The notes: generated from the letters alone by a model not told the origin. A DNA stretch of 64,000 nucleotides from Shewanella schlegeliana (GCF_016765635.1 NZ_JAESVD010000005.1:124001-188000), one strand, 5' to 3'. Counted from the first letter of the stretch, positions 35,545 to 44,556 are shown. Program-made: numbers and translations.

Positions 35545-36027
35545 ATGACAACTTCTATTTATGACTTTTCAGTTAACAATATTCAGGGGCAAGCTATCTC
35601 AATGGCGGAATTTAAAGGCAAAGCCATTTTAATTGTCAATACCGCTAGCGAGTGTGGCTTTACCCCTCAATATAGAGAGCTTGAAACTTTGTATCAAAAA
35701 CATCAGTCTCAAGGGCTCGTGGTGCTAGGGTTCCCCTGCAATCAGTTTGGTGAGCAAGAGAAAGGCGATAACCAGGCCATTAGCACTTTTTGTCAATTGA
35801 ACTTTGGCGTGACCTTTCCCCTATTTGAAAAAATAGAGGTCAATGGTGCTAATACCGCACCGCTTTACGCCTACTTAAAACATTCCGCTAAGGGTTTGCT
35901 CGGTTCAGAGCGGATCAAATGGAACTTTACTAAGTTTCTAGTCAACAAACAGGGCAAAGTCACTCAGCGTTTTGCGCCAACAACCAAACCTATGGCGATT
36001 GAAACTGAGATCTTAAAGCTACTTTAA
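35545..36027 (+). CDS. Glutathione peroxidase (Cys type)
   Basis: The 160-aa enzyme reduces peroxides. It has the GPx signatures NTASECGFTPQYRELETLY (catalytic Cys instead of selenocysteine), VLGFPCNQFGEQEKG (with Gln) and IKWNFTKFLVNKQG (with Trp and Asn), so the catalytic set is complete. In bacteria such enzymes often use thioredoxin rather than glutathione. Start has GAGGGGAAG 5 nt upstream. The small-RNA array begins just downstream. Confidence 0.92.
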   Translation: MTTSIYDFSVNNIQGQAISMAEFKGKAILIVNTASECGFTPQYRELETLYQKHQSQGLVVLGFPCNQFGEQEKGDNQAISTFCQLNFGVTFPLFEKIEVNGANTAPLYAYLKHSAKGLLGSERIKWNFTKFLVNKQGKVTQRFAPTTKPMAIETEILKLL

Positions 36028-36123
36028 TCCATAAAATTAGCGACTTAAAATTCCCTTAAAAAAAGATAAAATAATCTAGGTTATTTTTTGAACTTTATCG
36101 AATTACTCGCCTCTAACTTTTTG

Positions 36124-36226
36124 AGCATTGATTTTTTATGTTCATCATTCTCCCTGGGGCTTCTAGCGCAGCCCCCTTGATCTCCATGTAGATCAATCTG
36201 GCAACCCTTTGGGTTGCCCTTTTTTT
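36124..36226 (+). ncRNA. Candidate small RNA, divergent sibling 0
   Basis: Possible promoter TTGAAC (36088) and TCTAAC (36112). The transcript would contain TGTTCATCATTCTCCC (36139-36154), a hairpin GGGGCTTCTAGCGCAGCCCC (36155-36174) with the CTAGCGC loop shared with copies 1-4, a hairpin GATCTCCATGTAGATC (36179-36194) and the terminator GGCAACCC/GGGTTGCC plus T-run (36200-36226). It keeps only the core and terminator of the array family. Confidence 0.55.
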
Positions 36227-36327
36227 ATCCATTTTTCGCAAATTTTCTGCTTTTGACCTTTTTTTAAAAAAATTTTTTAGGCCGGATTGAACTAAAGCTG
36301 AATTGACGAGTCTGACTATATGAACCG

Positions 36328-36519
36328 ATTCTCTTTAAGTGAATATATTAAGGATTAACGACTTAATATATTGGCTTGATCTTAGTTTCATTGTTCATCA
36401 TCATTCCCTTAGGCATTCCTATTAGGTTTGCCATAAAGTTAAGTGTTTTAGCTAGCGCATTAAAGACTTAACTCTTGAACTTATACTTGATGGCAACCTG
36501 ATTAGGTTGCCTTTTTTTT
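36328..36519 (+). ncRNA. Tandem small RNA copy 1
   Basis: Extended -10 TGACTATAT (36313-36321) precedes the unit. Stem 1 AATATATTAAG/CTTAATATATT (36342-36372); unpaired core TTCATTGTTCATCATCATTC (36387-36406); stem 2 AGTTAAGT/ACTTAACT (36437-36473) with the CTAGCGCA loop word; terminator GGCAACCTGATTAGGTTGCC and eight T (36492-36519). No reading frame is conserved between copies. Confidence 0.78.
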
Positions 36520-36738
36520 CATTTTAAAACGACACCTTAAGCATTACTCCCTTCTAACCTAACGTGCTAGCCAGTTACCCTTTCTTGTTGCGAAGCCTAA
36601 CAAGTGTCTCACTCTCACTCACACCCAAACCAAAACATGAACTAACCATTTAGGGAACCTAGGGAACCAAAAAATAAAATAAAAAATCAAACCTAATGGG
36701 AACTAATTCGAATTAATGGACTCTGACTATATGAACCG

Positions 36739-36931
36739 ATTCTCTTTAAGTGAATACATTAAGGATTAACGACTTAATGTATTGGCTTAATCTTAGTTTC
36801 ATTGTTCATCATCATTCCCTTGGGCATTCCTGTTAGGTTTGCCATAGAGTTAAGTGTTTTAGCTAGCGCATTAAAGATTTAACTCTTGAACTTATACTTG
36901 ATGGCAACCTGATTAGGTTGCCTTTTTTTTT
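36739..36931 (+). ncRNA. Tandem small RNA copy 2
   Basis: Same order as copy 1, displaced by 411 bp. Stem 1 here is AATACATTAAG/CTTAATGTATT: the A-T pair of copy 1 is replaced by C-G on both sides, a compensating change. The core GTTCATCATCATTCCC is unchanged. Terminator at 36903-36931. Confidence 0.78.
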
Positions 36932-37195
36932 GCCCTTCTAAAACTATAATTCAATCAATCAGTTTAAGCATTACAGCCAGCATCTAGGCTAAAGTGCTAT
37001 TACCTATTGCTATAGGAAAGTTCTAACCTGCTAGCCTTTTCCTGTAGCACAGCCAAGCAAACGCCCAACTCATATCTAGAAAGAAGCAAATATCAAATAC
37101 TAACTAACCATTTAGAGATATAAAAAATTAAAATCAAAAAAAATTGAACCTGATGGGAACTAATTATAATTTGTCGACTCTGACTATATGAACCG

Positions 37196-37385
37196 ATTCT
37201 CTTTAAGTGAATATATTAAAGATTAACAACTTAATATATTGGCTTAATCTTAGTTTCATTGTTCATCATCATTCTCCTTGGCATATCCCCTCTTGGGTTT
37301 GCCATCAAAATAAGTGTTTAGCTAGCGCATGAACAGTTATTTATAAATAGATTATTACGGCAACCCATTGGGTTGCCTTTTTTTT
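37196..37385 (+). ncRNA. Tandem small RNA copy 3
   Basis: Same promoter word (CTCTGACTATATGAACCG). Stem 1 keeps the A-T version. The core is GTTCATCATCATTCTCC, with one extra base change (TCTCC for TCCC). Stem 2 is altered (AAATAAGTGTTTAGCTAGCGC, then a different 3' arm), so this copy is the most diverged of the four. Terminator GGCAACCCATTGGGTTGCC with T-run (37359-37385). Confidence 0.74.
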
Positions 37386-37582
37386 GCTCGTCATTTATTG
37401 CAGCGATAAAACGTCTATATAAACAAAGAGATAACAGGTGTACCAGCGAGCAACATCAAGTAATCGATGCTAAAACCCTCCAATATAGCAACTAACCATT
37501 TAGGGATATAACAAATTAAAATAAAAAAAATTAAACCTGATGGGAACTAATTTGAATCTATCGACTCTGACTATATGAACCG

Positions 37583-37775
37583 ATTCTCTTTAAGTGAATA
37601 CATTAAGGATTAACGACTTAATGTATTGGCTTAATCTTAGTTTCATTGTTCATCATCATTCCCTTAGGCATTCCTATTAGGTTCGCCATAGAGTTAACTC
37701 TTTCGCTAGCGCATTAAAGAGTTAACTTTCAAACTGATACTTTTATGGCAACCTGATTAGGTTGCCATTTTTTTT
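37583..37775 (+). ncRNA. Tandem small RNA copy 4
   Basis: Stem 1 as in copy 2 (ACATTAAG/CTTAATGT). Stem 2 is GAGTTAAC/GTTAACTT around the GCTAGCGC loop word, again with paired changes relative to copies 1 and 2. Core GTTCATCATCATTCCC intact. Terminator GGCAACCTGATTAGGTTGCC then ATTTTTTTT (37747-37775), about 30 nt before the convergent aminopeptidase stop. Confidence 0.78.
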
Positions 37776-37803
37776 ACCTATTTTTCACTTCATCTAGCTT
37801 CGA

Positions 37804-39585
37804 CTACAGCAACTGCTGATCTAACATCACCACAATCGATGGATGGTAACCGTCACGAGCCAAGGCATAGATCTGCTTAACCTCCTCCTTAAACCCGGCC
37901 TTAAGTAGTTCAGCATAAAGAGGTTTTACAAACTTTCCTCGACCAATTTTTACCAAATAGTCGCTAACTGTCGTTAATACGGCGGTATAGCGATTACGAA
38001 TCGCCACTCTAAACCAGTCACAAGCAATCTCTGCATTAGTCGATTGAGTAAACTTAAATACCGTATCTAAGTCTGCAAGCTGCTCATGGGAAAGCGCTTG
38101 AGGTAAGTTAGTTAAGAAGTATTGCCAGTGGTGAACACGCCAGCCATCGGTTAACAAACTCTTGGCGGATGCACCATCATCGAATGCCCGTAATGCCATT
38201 GTCACTTTGTCTAAGCTTTTAGACTGAGGCTCGATAAACCAACTCGGCATCCCCTCACCATAAATCCACTCGAGCATCTCTGCCTCTGATAGCTTTTGTG
38301 AATGCTGCTTCAGCAATGTTTGTTTAGCATAATCGACGAAGGTTTCTGTGGTGATAGCTTCGAAAGCAAAAGCTTGCACATATTCATACAAAAACTTATC
38401 AAAGGCCTCACGCCCTAATCGCCTCTCTAAATCGTGCACAAACATCGAAGCTTTATCATAGGTAAAACGGTTAAAGGCTTCATTTGGATCTTGCTGCTGC
38501 ATACTAGCAGGCAGTGTCTGAGCATGGAGTTCAGTTGTCGACATCGCCTCCTGCAAACGACCATTTTCGAGCACTAACTCAAGTTCCGCGAGCTCCTTAC
38601 CGTAAACCTCTTCCACAATGCGATTAGTAAAATAGGTGGTAAAGCCTTCATTAAGCCAGAGATCACGCCAAGTGGCATTACTCACTAAGTTCCCCGTCCA
38701 GGAATGCGCTAGCTCATGAGCCACCGTCGATACTAGACTCTTATCACCAGCAATCAGCGTGGGGGTCATAAAGGCAAGGCGTGGGTTTTCCATGCCACCA
38801 AATGGGAAGCTTGGCGGCAAGACTATCATGTCATAACGCCCCCAGGGGTATGCTCCGAGTAGCGACTCGGCCACCTCGACCATGCTCTCAGTATCTTCAA
38901 ATTCGGCTACCGCCGCATCAATAACCTCAGGCTCGGCATAGACTCCCGTTCGCGCGCCGAGTTCGCCAAAGGCTAAGTCACCAACGGCAATCGCCAAGAG
39001 GTGAGTCGGCATCGCTTTTTCCATGGTAAAGCTAAACTGACCCGTTAATGGTGCCTTAGCGTCATTCATCGCACTCATCACTGCACGCATCCCTTTAGGA
39101 GCGTTCACCACGGCATCAAAGGTGATCCGTGCTTTTGGCGTGTCTTGTAGCGGGATCCAGCTACGGGCATTAATGGGTTGAGACTGGCTAAATAGAAAGG
39201 GCTGTTTCTTACCACTGGTCTGCTGGGGTGTCAGCCACTGTAGCCCCTGTGCTTGAGGCGAGGTACGATAACGAATTAGGACACTGGAAACGCTGGAATC
39301 GATTTGAATGTTTAAACGCTGGCCCAAGATCTCATCTTGCTTATCTAGGCTATAGGCTAGTGGCTGCTGAGTATTTGACTCAACACTCTCAATCGTTAAG
39401 TCCCGACAATCTAGCCAAAGTTCTCGGCTCTGCTTATCAAGAAACTCAAGCTGTAACTCCACCAGACCTGCCAACTGTTTCGCCTCAAAATCAATATCGA
39501 GGGATAGCGAAAGATGCTTAACTCTCACCTCATCGGTATTGGCAAACGAGTGGTAATCATGATTATTATCCCATTGCTTTAACAC
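37804..39585 (-). CDS. M1-family zinc aminopeptidase (leukotriene A4 hydrolase-like)
   Basis: The 593-aa enzyme shows the exopeptidase motif FGGMENPRLAF, the zinc site VAHELAHSWTGNLVSNATWR with downstream LNEGFTTYF (HEXXHx18E), and a catalytic Tyr region (FNRFTYDKASMF). The C-terminal third is a helical repeat domain as in LTA4H-type enzymes. No signal peptide is visible, so it is probably cytoplasmic. GTG start at 39585, with AAGGAT 6 nt upstream. It is convergent with the small-RNA array. Confidence 0.9.
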   Translation of the reverse strand: MLKQWDNNHDYHSFANTDEVRVKHLSLSLDIDFEAKQLAGLVELQLEFLDKQSRELWLDCRDLTIESVESNTQQPLAYSLDKQDEILGQRLNIQIDSSVSSVLIRYRTSPQAQGLQWLTPQQTSGKKQPFLFSQSQPINARSWIPLQDTPKARITFDAVVNAPKGMRAVMSAMNDAKAPLTGQFSFTMEKAMPTHLLAIAVGDLAFGELGARTGVYAEPEVIDAAVAEFEDTESMVEVAESLLGAYPWGRYDMIVLPPSFPFGGMENPRLAFMTPTLIAGDKSLVSTVAHELAHSWTGNLVSNATWRDLWLNEGFTTYFTNRIVEEVYGKELAELELVLENGRLQEAMSTTELHAQTLPASMQQQDPNEAFNRFTYDKASMFVHDLERRLGREAFDKFLYEYVQAFAFEAITTETFVDYAKQTLLKQHSQKLSEAEMLEWIYGEGMPSWFIEPQSKSLDKVTMALRAFDDGASAKSLLTDGWRVHHWQYFLTNLPQALSHEQLADLDTVFKFTQSTNAEIACDWFRVAIRNRYTAVLTTVSDYLVKIGRGKFVKPLYAELLKAGFKEEVKQIYALARDGYHPSIVVMLDQQLL

Positions 39586-39727
39586 GGCATATCCTTTTTA
39601 TGTGGCTGGTTAATTAATTGTATTCTAACGCTATTCGCTATGAATAAAAGCTCCATTTGACTTCAACAGAGCGAAATGAAACACTTGTGAATATTGTATG
39701 CAAAACAACAAATCAGAGAAACCCTCT

Positions 39728-40600
39728 ATGAAGAATAAATACACCCTACTCTCGCTAACACTCGCTTCACTGCTGCCCATAACGGCTCAAGCTCAGCAAG
39801 ACGCTAGCATTGAAGAAGTGCTCAGTCAAAATCATGCCTGTAGCGATACCATCGTCATTCGTTCTCAGGCCTTAACGGAAGCGCAGCTCGCTTCAGCTTG
39901 TGAGCTATTAGTAAGACAGGAAGCGAACTTCCACCAGCTCTTTGGCACACTTAACAAACCCGTTGCCGATGATAACAACCACAGCATGCGCGCCAATGTC
40001 TATCACTCAAGAGAAGACTACGTGGCCCACGTGACTAATCATTTTGATGTCCCCAGCGATAACGGTGGCATGTATTTAGAAGGCTTACCTTGGAAGAGCG
40101 ATAATCAAGCCGAGTTTGTGGCCTATGAGAAAAAGGGCCAAGTGTGGAACCTAGCTCATGAGTATGTGCACTACCTCGATGGCAGGTTCAACCTCTATGG
40201 TGACTTTTGCCTCTCGCTGCATGATTCCCACAGCGGCCCAGAGTACTGCCCTAAACCTGCGCCCCTTTACCCACACACTGTTTGGTGGAGCGAAGGTGTA
40301 GCTGAGTATATTTCTGTTGGTGATAACAACCCTAAGGCGCTTGCCTTAATTGGTGAGCAAAACCTTGATCTAAGCGAGATCTTCGATACCAGCTATGAGC
40401 AAAATGGCGGAACCGACCGTGTTTATCGTTGGGGCTATCTCGCCGTGCGCTTTATGATCGAAAACCATAAAGACAAGGTCGATGAGATGCTTGGCTTCAC
40501 CCGTAAAGGCGATTACCCAAGATATCAGGCTTTGCTTAAGCAGTGGGATACTAGTATGGATGATGAGTTTCAAACCTGGCTCAAGACTCTGCAATCCTAA
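39728..40600 (+). CDS. Short secreted M9-like (collagenase) metallopeptidase
   Basis: The 290-aa product has a signal peptide (LLSLTLASLLPITAQA) and the M9 catalytic signature NLAHEYVHYLDGRFNLYGDF with WWSEGVAEYISVG, giving His, Glu, His and the third zinc ligand Glu. Bacterial collagenases are much larger; here the activator domain and the C-terminal PKD/collagen-binding domains are missing, so only the peptidase subdomain is kept. It may act on other proteins or peptides. The ATG at 39728 is preferred over one 30 nt upstream because the signal peptide then begins MKNKYTLL. Confidence 0.82.
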   Translation: MKNKYTLLSLTLASLLPITAQAQQDASIEEVLSQNHACSDTIVIRSQALTEAQLASACELLVRQEANFHQLFGTLNKPVADDNNHSMRANVYHSREDYVAHVTNHFDVPSDNGGMYLEGLPWKSDNQAEFVAYEKKGQVWNLAHEYVHYLDGRFNLYGDFCLSLHDSHSGPEYCPKPAPLYPHTVWWSEGVAEYISVGDNNPKALALIGEQNLDLSEIFDTSYEQNGGTDRVYRWGYLAVRFMIENHKDKVDEMLGFTRKGDYPRYQALLKQWDTSMDDEFQTWLKTLQS

Positions 40601-40721
40601 TAATTTGTAAAATTAAAATCCGATAAAGGGAAAAGAGTACAGCTCGTCACCAAGCTTAATCCAATTTTTGAATTTAATTTTGAACTTTACGCAATATGAC
40701 GACTCTGACTATATGAACAGA

Positions 40722-40860
40722 ATGACAATCGATGTGTTTTACGAAATGGGTCGATCTATTTTCACCGTTCATCATCATTCCCTTTAGATAGTGTCTAGCG
40801 CCACTGTCCCAGTGATTCCTAATTGGAACCTTAGCGACCTCATTTAGGTCGCTTTTTTTT
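40722..40860 (+). ncRNA. Candidate small RNA, divergent sibling 5
   Basis: The promoter word GACTCTGACTATATGAAC (40701-40718) and the core ACCGTTCATCATCATTCCCTT (40764-40784) match copies 1-4 almost exactly, while the rest differs: own stem CCACTGTCCCAGTG (40801-40814) and terminator GCGACCTCATTTAGGTCGC with eight T (40834-40860). Located 120 nt after the M9 peptidase gene. Confidence 0.68.
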
Positions 40861-41032
40861 ATTCTTTTCCAGCCACTTTGCCGCTGTGAGAGGCTGTTCA
40901 GATAAGCCATTGCTTTAAGCGACGAATCACGAACTATGAATTTCGAGCAATGAAAAGCGCAATGAGTGCGCGACTATGGCTATTGATAACCACATTCTAT
41001 GCGCCAGCCTATCGGCTAAATACCCCAAACAA

Positions 41033-41056
41033 AAAAGGCCTCTATTGAGGCCTTTA
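41033..41056 (-). terminator. Rho-independent terminator of pstS
   Basis: AAAGGCCTCTATTGAGGCCTTT with A-run on the plus strand; about 40 nt after the pstS stop. Confidence 0.8.
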
Positions 41057-41095
41057 CATTAATATTCACTTGTATCATTTGTGGTTAATTCGTAG

Positions 41096-42067
41096 CTAAA
41101 GACGAATACCCGCTTTCGCTAAATCTTTAGCAATAACGCTGCGCGGAAGTGCAACATAACCGTCTTTTTCTACGATTTGCTGACCTTGCTTAGATAGTAC
41201 ATAACGGATAAATTCACGATCCATTGGTGCAAGATCTTTATTTGGATGCTTATTCACATATACGTACAGGTAGCGTGCCAGAGGGTACTTACCCGTTGCT
41301 GCATTTTCAGCGGTCGCGGCGATATAGTTTGTGCCTTTCTTAGCAATCGCAACCGCTTTCACCCCGGCAGTCTTGTAACCAATTCCAGAGTAACCAATCG
41401 CATTCAGTGATTGAGAAACTGACTGTACTACGGACGCTGAGCCTGGCTGCTCATTTACGTTTGCTTTGAAGTCACCTTTACACAGTGCTTTCTTTTTAAA
41501 GTAACCGTAAGTGCCCGATACCGAGTTACGACCGTAAAGCTGAATATCTCTCGCCGCCCAGCTGCCCTCAAGGCCAACTTGGCCCCAGCGTGTCACATCG
41601 CCGCCACCGCACTTATCTGTAGAAGAGAAGATGCCGTCGATCTGCTCGATGCTCATGCCTTCAATCGGGTTATCTTTATGGACAAATACCGCTAGCGCAT
41701 CGATTGCGACGCGGATAGGTGTTGGCTGATAGCCATAATGCTTTTCAAATGCCTCAACTTCATTCGGCTTCATCTTACGGCTCATTGGACCGAATTGAGA
41801 AGTTCCTTCAGTTAATGCGGGTGGCGCAGTAGAAGAGCCCGCCGCTTGGATCTGAATATTAACGTTTGGATAGAGCTGCTTAAAGTCTTCAGCCCATAGC
41901 GTCATCATGTTCGCCAGTGTATCTGAGCCAACAGAAGATAAGTTACCTGACACGCCGCTTGTCTTTTCGTAAGTGGGTAAAGACTGGTCGATTTCAGCCA
42001 TTGATGCTGCAGAAAATACAGTCGCTGCAGTAAAACTTACCGCGCCAACAAGTTGTTTCAGTTTCAT
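41096..42067 (-). CDS. pstS: Phosphate-binding periplasmic protein
   Basis: The 323-aa product has a signal peptide (cleaved after SMA) and the phosphate-site motifs [36 protein letters not shown], and the [13 protein letters not shown] loop. It binds phosphate for the Pst ABC transporter. The upstream region carries two Pho boxes, so PhoB should induce it at low phosphate. The transporter genes pstCAB do not follow; the next gene down is across a terminator. ATG has TGGAGC 7 nt upstream. Confidence 0.93.
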   Translation of the reverse strand: MKLKQLVGAVSFTAATVFSAASMAEIDQSLPTYEKTSGVSGNLSSVGSDTLANMMTLWAEDFKQLYPNVNIQIQAAGSSTAPPALTEGTSQFGPMSRKMKPNEVEAFEKHYGYQPTPIRVAIDALAVFVHKDNPIEGMSIEQIDGIFSSTDKCGGGDVTRWGQVGLEGSWAARDIQLYGRNSVSGTYGYFKKKALCKGDFKANVNEQPGSASVVQSVSQSLNAIGYSGIGYKTAGVKAVAIAKKGTNYIAATAENAATGKYPLARYLYVYVNKHPNKDLAPMDREFIRYVLSKQGQQIVEKDGYVALPRSVIAKDLAKAGIRL

Positions 42068-42116
42068 TCTTTGCTCCAGTGTTTATCTATCTTCGTTTTT
42101 AAAACGCTGTCAGTAT

Positions 42117-42167
42117 TGACTCCATTGATGACAAGTCTATTACTCATAAGTGACACTGAGATGACAA
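42117..42167 (-). promoter_or_regulatory. Two Pho boxes in the pstS promoter
   Basis: On the minus strand TTGTCATCTCAGTGTCAC (42150-42167) and TTGTCATCAATGGAGTCA (42117-42134) each hold two 7-bp repeats separated by 4 bp, as in the PhoB consensus CTGTCAT-N4-CTGTCAT. The first is the better match. They lie 50-100 nt upstream of the pstS start. Confidence 0.78.
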
Positions 42168-42259
42168 ACCGATTGAATCGCTATTTATTACTAAAAAAAC
42201 AGGCCTAAGCCCATCCTTCATGACAACCCGATGGAAAAAGTTAAAGTGTGCGGAGGAGA

Positions 42260-43570
42260 TTAAGCCAACTCTTGCTTGGTAAACTCGACCAAATTAGCCG
42301 GGATAACAAAGCTGAAGGTACTGCCCTTACCTAGCTGGCTCATAATATTAAGCTCACTCTGGTGATGACTCAGTGCATGCTTGGCTATAGCCAGTCCCAA
42401 ACCTGTACCACCACTTTGCCTTGAACGAGCGCTATCGACCCGATAGAAGCGCTCGGTTAAGCGGCCAATATGCTGCGGAGCAACGCCTTCACCGTTATCT
42501 TTCACGCTAAATAGGCCCCCAGAGGCAACTTTTCGCCAACTAATCTCTATGTTACCGCCGGGCTCTGTGTAACGAATCGCATTTGAGATAAGGTTGGAGC
42601 AGGCACTGCGCACCAGTAACTCATTACCATACAGGTCCAGTCCTGGCTCACAGTAAAAGCTCACTTCGTATTGATCTTGTGCTAGCGCCAAGGCTTCATC
42701 ACGCAGAATATCCATCATTTGAGACATACTGACTTTGACTTCAAGATCCACATCACTGGCATCTTCGATTCTTGATAGAGCCAGCAGCTGCTCAACCATA
42801 GAGCGCATACGGGTAGTTTGTTGCAGCATCTGATCCATGGCTCGCACATTGGGGGAGTCAGGCTCAGCCATCGACTGCATCATCTCTAAATAGCCCTGCA
42901 ATACCGTCAATGGAGTCTTAAGCTCATGTGATACATTAGCAACAAACTCTTTTCGCATCCCCTCTAGTTGGCGTACACGAGTAATGTCTCGAGCAATCAG
43001 TAATTGCTGCCCAGAGCCATAAGCCATGATACGGATCTCAAGAATATGCCTATCCGATTGTGGCGAGGCTAACTCTAGGGGCTCATGATAATCTTTGTTT
43101 TTCAGGTAAGCTGAGAAGTCAGGGTGGCGAATGAGGTTATCGATCCGTTGGCCATTGTCTTGCGGCCATACAAATCCCAGCAGCAACTGCGCCAGCTTGT
43201 TACACCATAAAATATTATTATCAGAGTCGAGCACGACCGCCGCATCGGGCAGCGCTTCGGCCCCCTGCCTAAATCTACCCAGCAAAAATGCTAACTGAGA
43301 GACTCGCTTACGATTCTTGCCCTGTAAGCGATAGATGCCATTAAACACGGCCTCCCAGCTACCACTGCCGTTAGGCGGAGTCAGGCTACGATCGTGCCAT
43401 AACCAAAAATTTAAACGAGAAAGCTGACGATAGTGCCATAGCAATAGGCAAAGCGAACCCAACAATAGGAACAAAAGCACTTCACCAAATAGCAATCCAA
43501 CTATCAAACATAAGGTTAGATAGATCACCAGTCGTGAAATTAAACGGTACCCTGAATATGAATCAAACAT
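42260..43570 (-). CDS. phoR: Phosphate regulon sensor histidine kinase
   Basis: The 436-aa kinase has two close N-terminal membrane helices (VIYLTLCLIVGLLFGEVLLF), a PAS domain (about 95-195; PDAAVVLDSDNNILWCNKLA), the phospho-acceptor box FVANVSHELKTPLTVLQGYL and an ATPase domain (LISNAIRYTEPGG, DNGEGV, GGTGLGLAIAKHALSHHQS). It follows phoB by 69 nt. Start 43570 (MFDSYSGYRLISR) matches the family; an in-frame start 30 nt upstream is less likely. Confidence 0.93.
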   Translation of the reverse strand: MFDSYSGYRLISRLVIYLTLCLIVGLLFGEVLLFLLLGSLCLLLWHYRQLSRLNFWLWHDRSLTPPNGSGSWEAVFNGIYRLQGKNRKRVSQLAFLLGRFRQGAEALPDAAVVLDSDNNILWCNKLAQLLLGFVWPQDNGQRIDNLIRHPDFSAYLKNKDYHEPLELASPQSDRHILEIRIMAYGSGQQLLIARDITRVRQLEGMRKEFVANVSHELKTPLTVLQGYLEMMQSMAEPDSPNVRAMDQMLQQTTRMRSMVEQLLALSRIEDASDVDLEVKVSMSQMMDILRDEALALAQDQYEVSFYCEPGLDLYGNELLVRSACSNLISNAIRYTEPGGNIEISWRKVASGGLFSVKDNGEGVAPQHIGRLTERFYRVDSARSRQSGGTGLGLAIAKHALSHHQSELNIMSQLGKGSTFSFVIPANLVEFTKQELA

Positions 43571-43639
43571 ATAACGACCATAAGGGAGAACTAAGCACAA
43601 GATAGCCTAAAAGCGTCCTTGTGCCTAAGGAGTGTTAAG

Positions 43640-44329
43640 CTAAAGTCTCGTTGAGAAACGATAGCCTGCACCGCGGACGGTTTGGATCAGACGATCATGG
43701 CCCGAAGGGGTCACCGCCTTACGTAAGCGTCGAATGTGTACATCGACAGTGCGGTCTTCGACATAGACATTGGTTCCCCACACATTATCGAGAAGCTGTT
43801 CACGGCTATAAACACGCTCTTGGTGTGTCATGAAGAAATGCAGCAGTCGAAATTCTGTCGGTCCCATATCGAGTACCTGTTCTCCAACAGACACTCGGTG
43901 GCTCACAGGATCGAGCTGCAAGCCCTGCACATCGATGAGCTCTTCTAAGCATGTCGGTGCACTACGGCGCATAACCGCCTTAATACGAGCGACCAACTCT
44001 TTGGGGGAAAACGGTTTGGTAATAAAGTCATCCGCACCAACCTCTAGCCCTCTGACTTTATCTTCCTCTTCACCACGTGCCGTCAGCATAATGATAGGAA
44101 TATGACGAGTGAACTCATCTTGGCGTAAACGCTTGGCTAACTGGATGCCATTACCACCTGGGAACATCCAATCAAGCAATACAAGATCAGGGTATGGCTC
44201 CGTTAACATCGCTAATGCCGAGTCATAGTCCTCTGCAGCAGCAGTGGTAAAGCCGTGTTGTTCTAAAACAAAAGTTAACATCTCGCGGATGGCTAACTCG
44301 TCTTCAACTATCAAAATCCTTGCAGTCAT
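43640..44329 (-). CDS. phoB: Phosphate regulon response regulator
   Basis: The 229-aa regulator has a receiver domain ([18 protein letters not shown], phospho-Asp in [20 protein letters not shown], Lys in [20 protein letters not shown]) and an OmpR winged helix ([30 protein letters not shown]). The [16 protein letters not shown] recognition helix is near-identical to E. coli PhoB and explains the Pho boxes in front of pstS. First gene of the phoBR unit. Confidence 0.95.
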   Translation of the reverse strand: MTARILIVEDELAIREMLTFVLEQHGFTTAAAEDYDSALAMLTEPYPDLVLLDWMFPGGNGIQLAKRLRQDEFTRHIPIIMLTARGEEEDKVRGLEVGADDFITKPFSPKELVARIKAVMRRSAPTCLEELIDVQGLQLDPVSHRVSVGEQVLDMGPTEFRLLHFFMTHQERVYSREQLLDNVWGTNVYVEDRTVDVHIRRLRKAVTPSGHDRLIQTVRGAGYRFSTRL

Positions 44330-44516
44330 ATTCGATCTTCTATCAGTGAATGTCTACGTTGGCTATTATTGGTCACTTTTATGACAGTAATATTAAACAC
44401 CAAGATATTTTGCCATATTCAAGTGCATTTGGGTCATAAATATTATCTTTAGCTTATCTTTATATAGCGGCTTAGAACCTTTAAATAAAGCCAACCTCAT
44501 GTTTTAGCATTAAAGT

Positions 44517-44541
44517 AAAAAAGGGCCCTAGGCCCCTTTTC
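44517..44541 (-). terminator. Rho-independent terminator of the porin gene
   Basis: AAAAGGGCCCTAGGCCCCTTTT hairpin 16 nt after the porin stop, with A-rich plus strand before it. Confidence 0.78.
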
Positions 44542-44556
44542 ACAACAGTGGTTGAT

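Larger units (their letters stand above)
36303..37780 (+). repeat. Four-copy tandem cassette carrying promoter, small RNA and terminator
   Basis: Cassettes repeat with spacings of 411, 457 and 387 bp. Leaders are also shared: AACTAACCATTTAG followed by an A-rich tract and CTGATGGGAACTAATT-like sequence precede copies 2, 3 and 4. Whole transcription units, not only the RNA bodies, were duplicated. Confidence 0.82.

Noticed and set aside
36303..37780. Tandem repeats considered as a CRISPR array or as a satellite
   Set aside because: Units are about 400 bp, diverged, each with promoter and terminator, and lack short identical repeats with unique spacers.
40674..40910. Minus-strand frame of 78 codons over sibling small RNA 5
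   Set aside because: It lies across the promoter word, seed and terminator of the candidate RNA and has no ribosome site or recognisable content.
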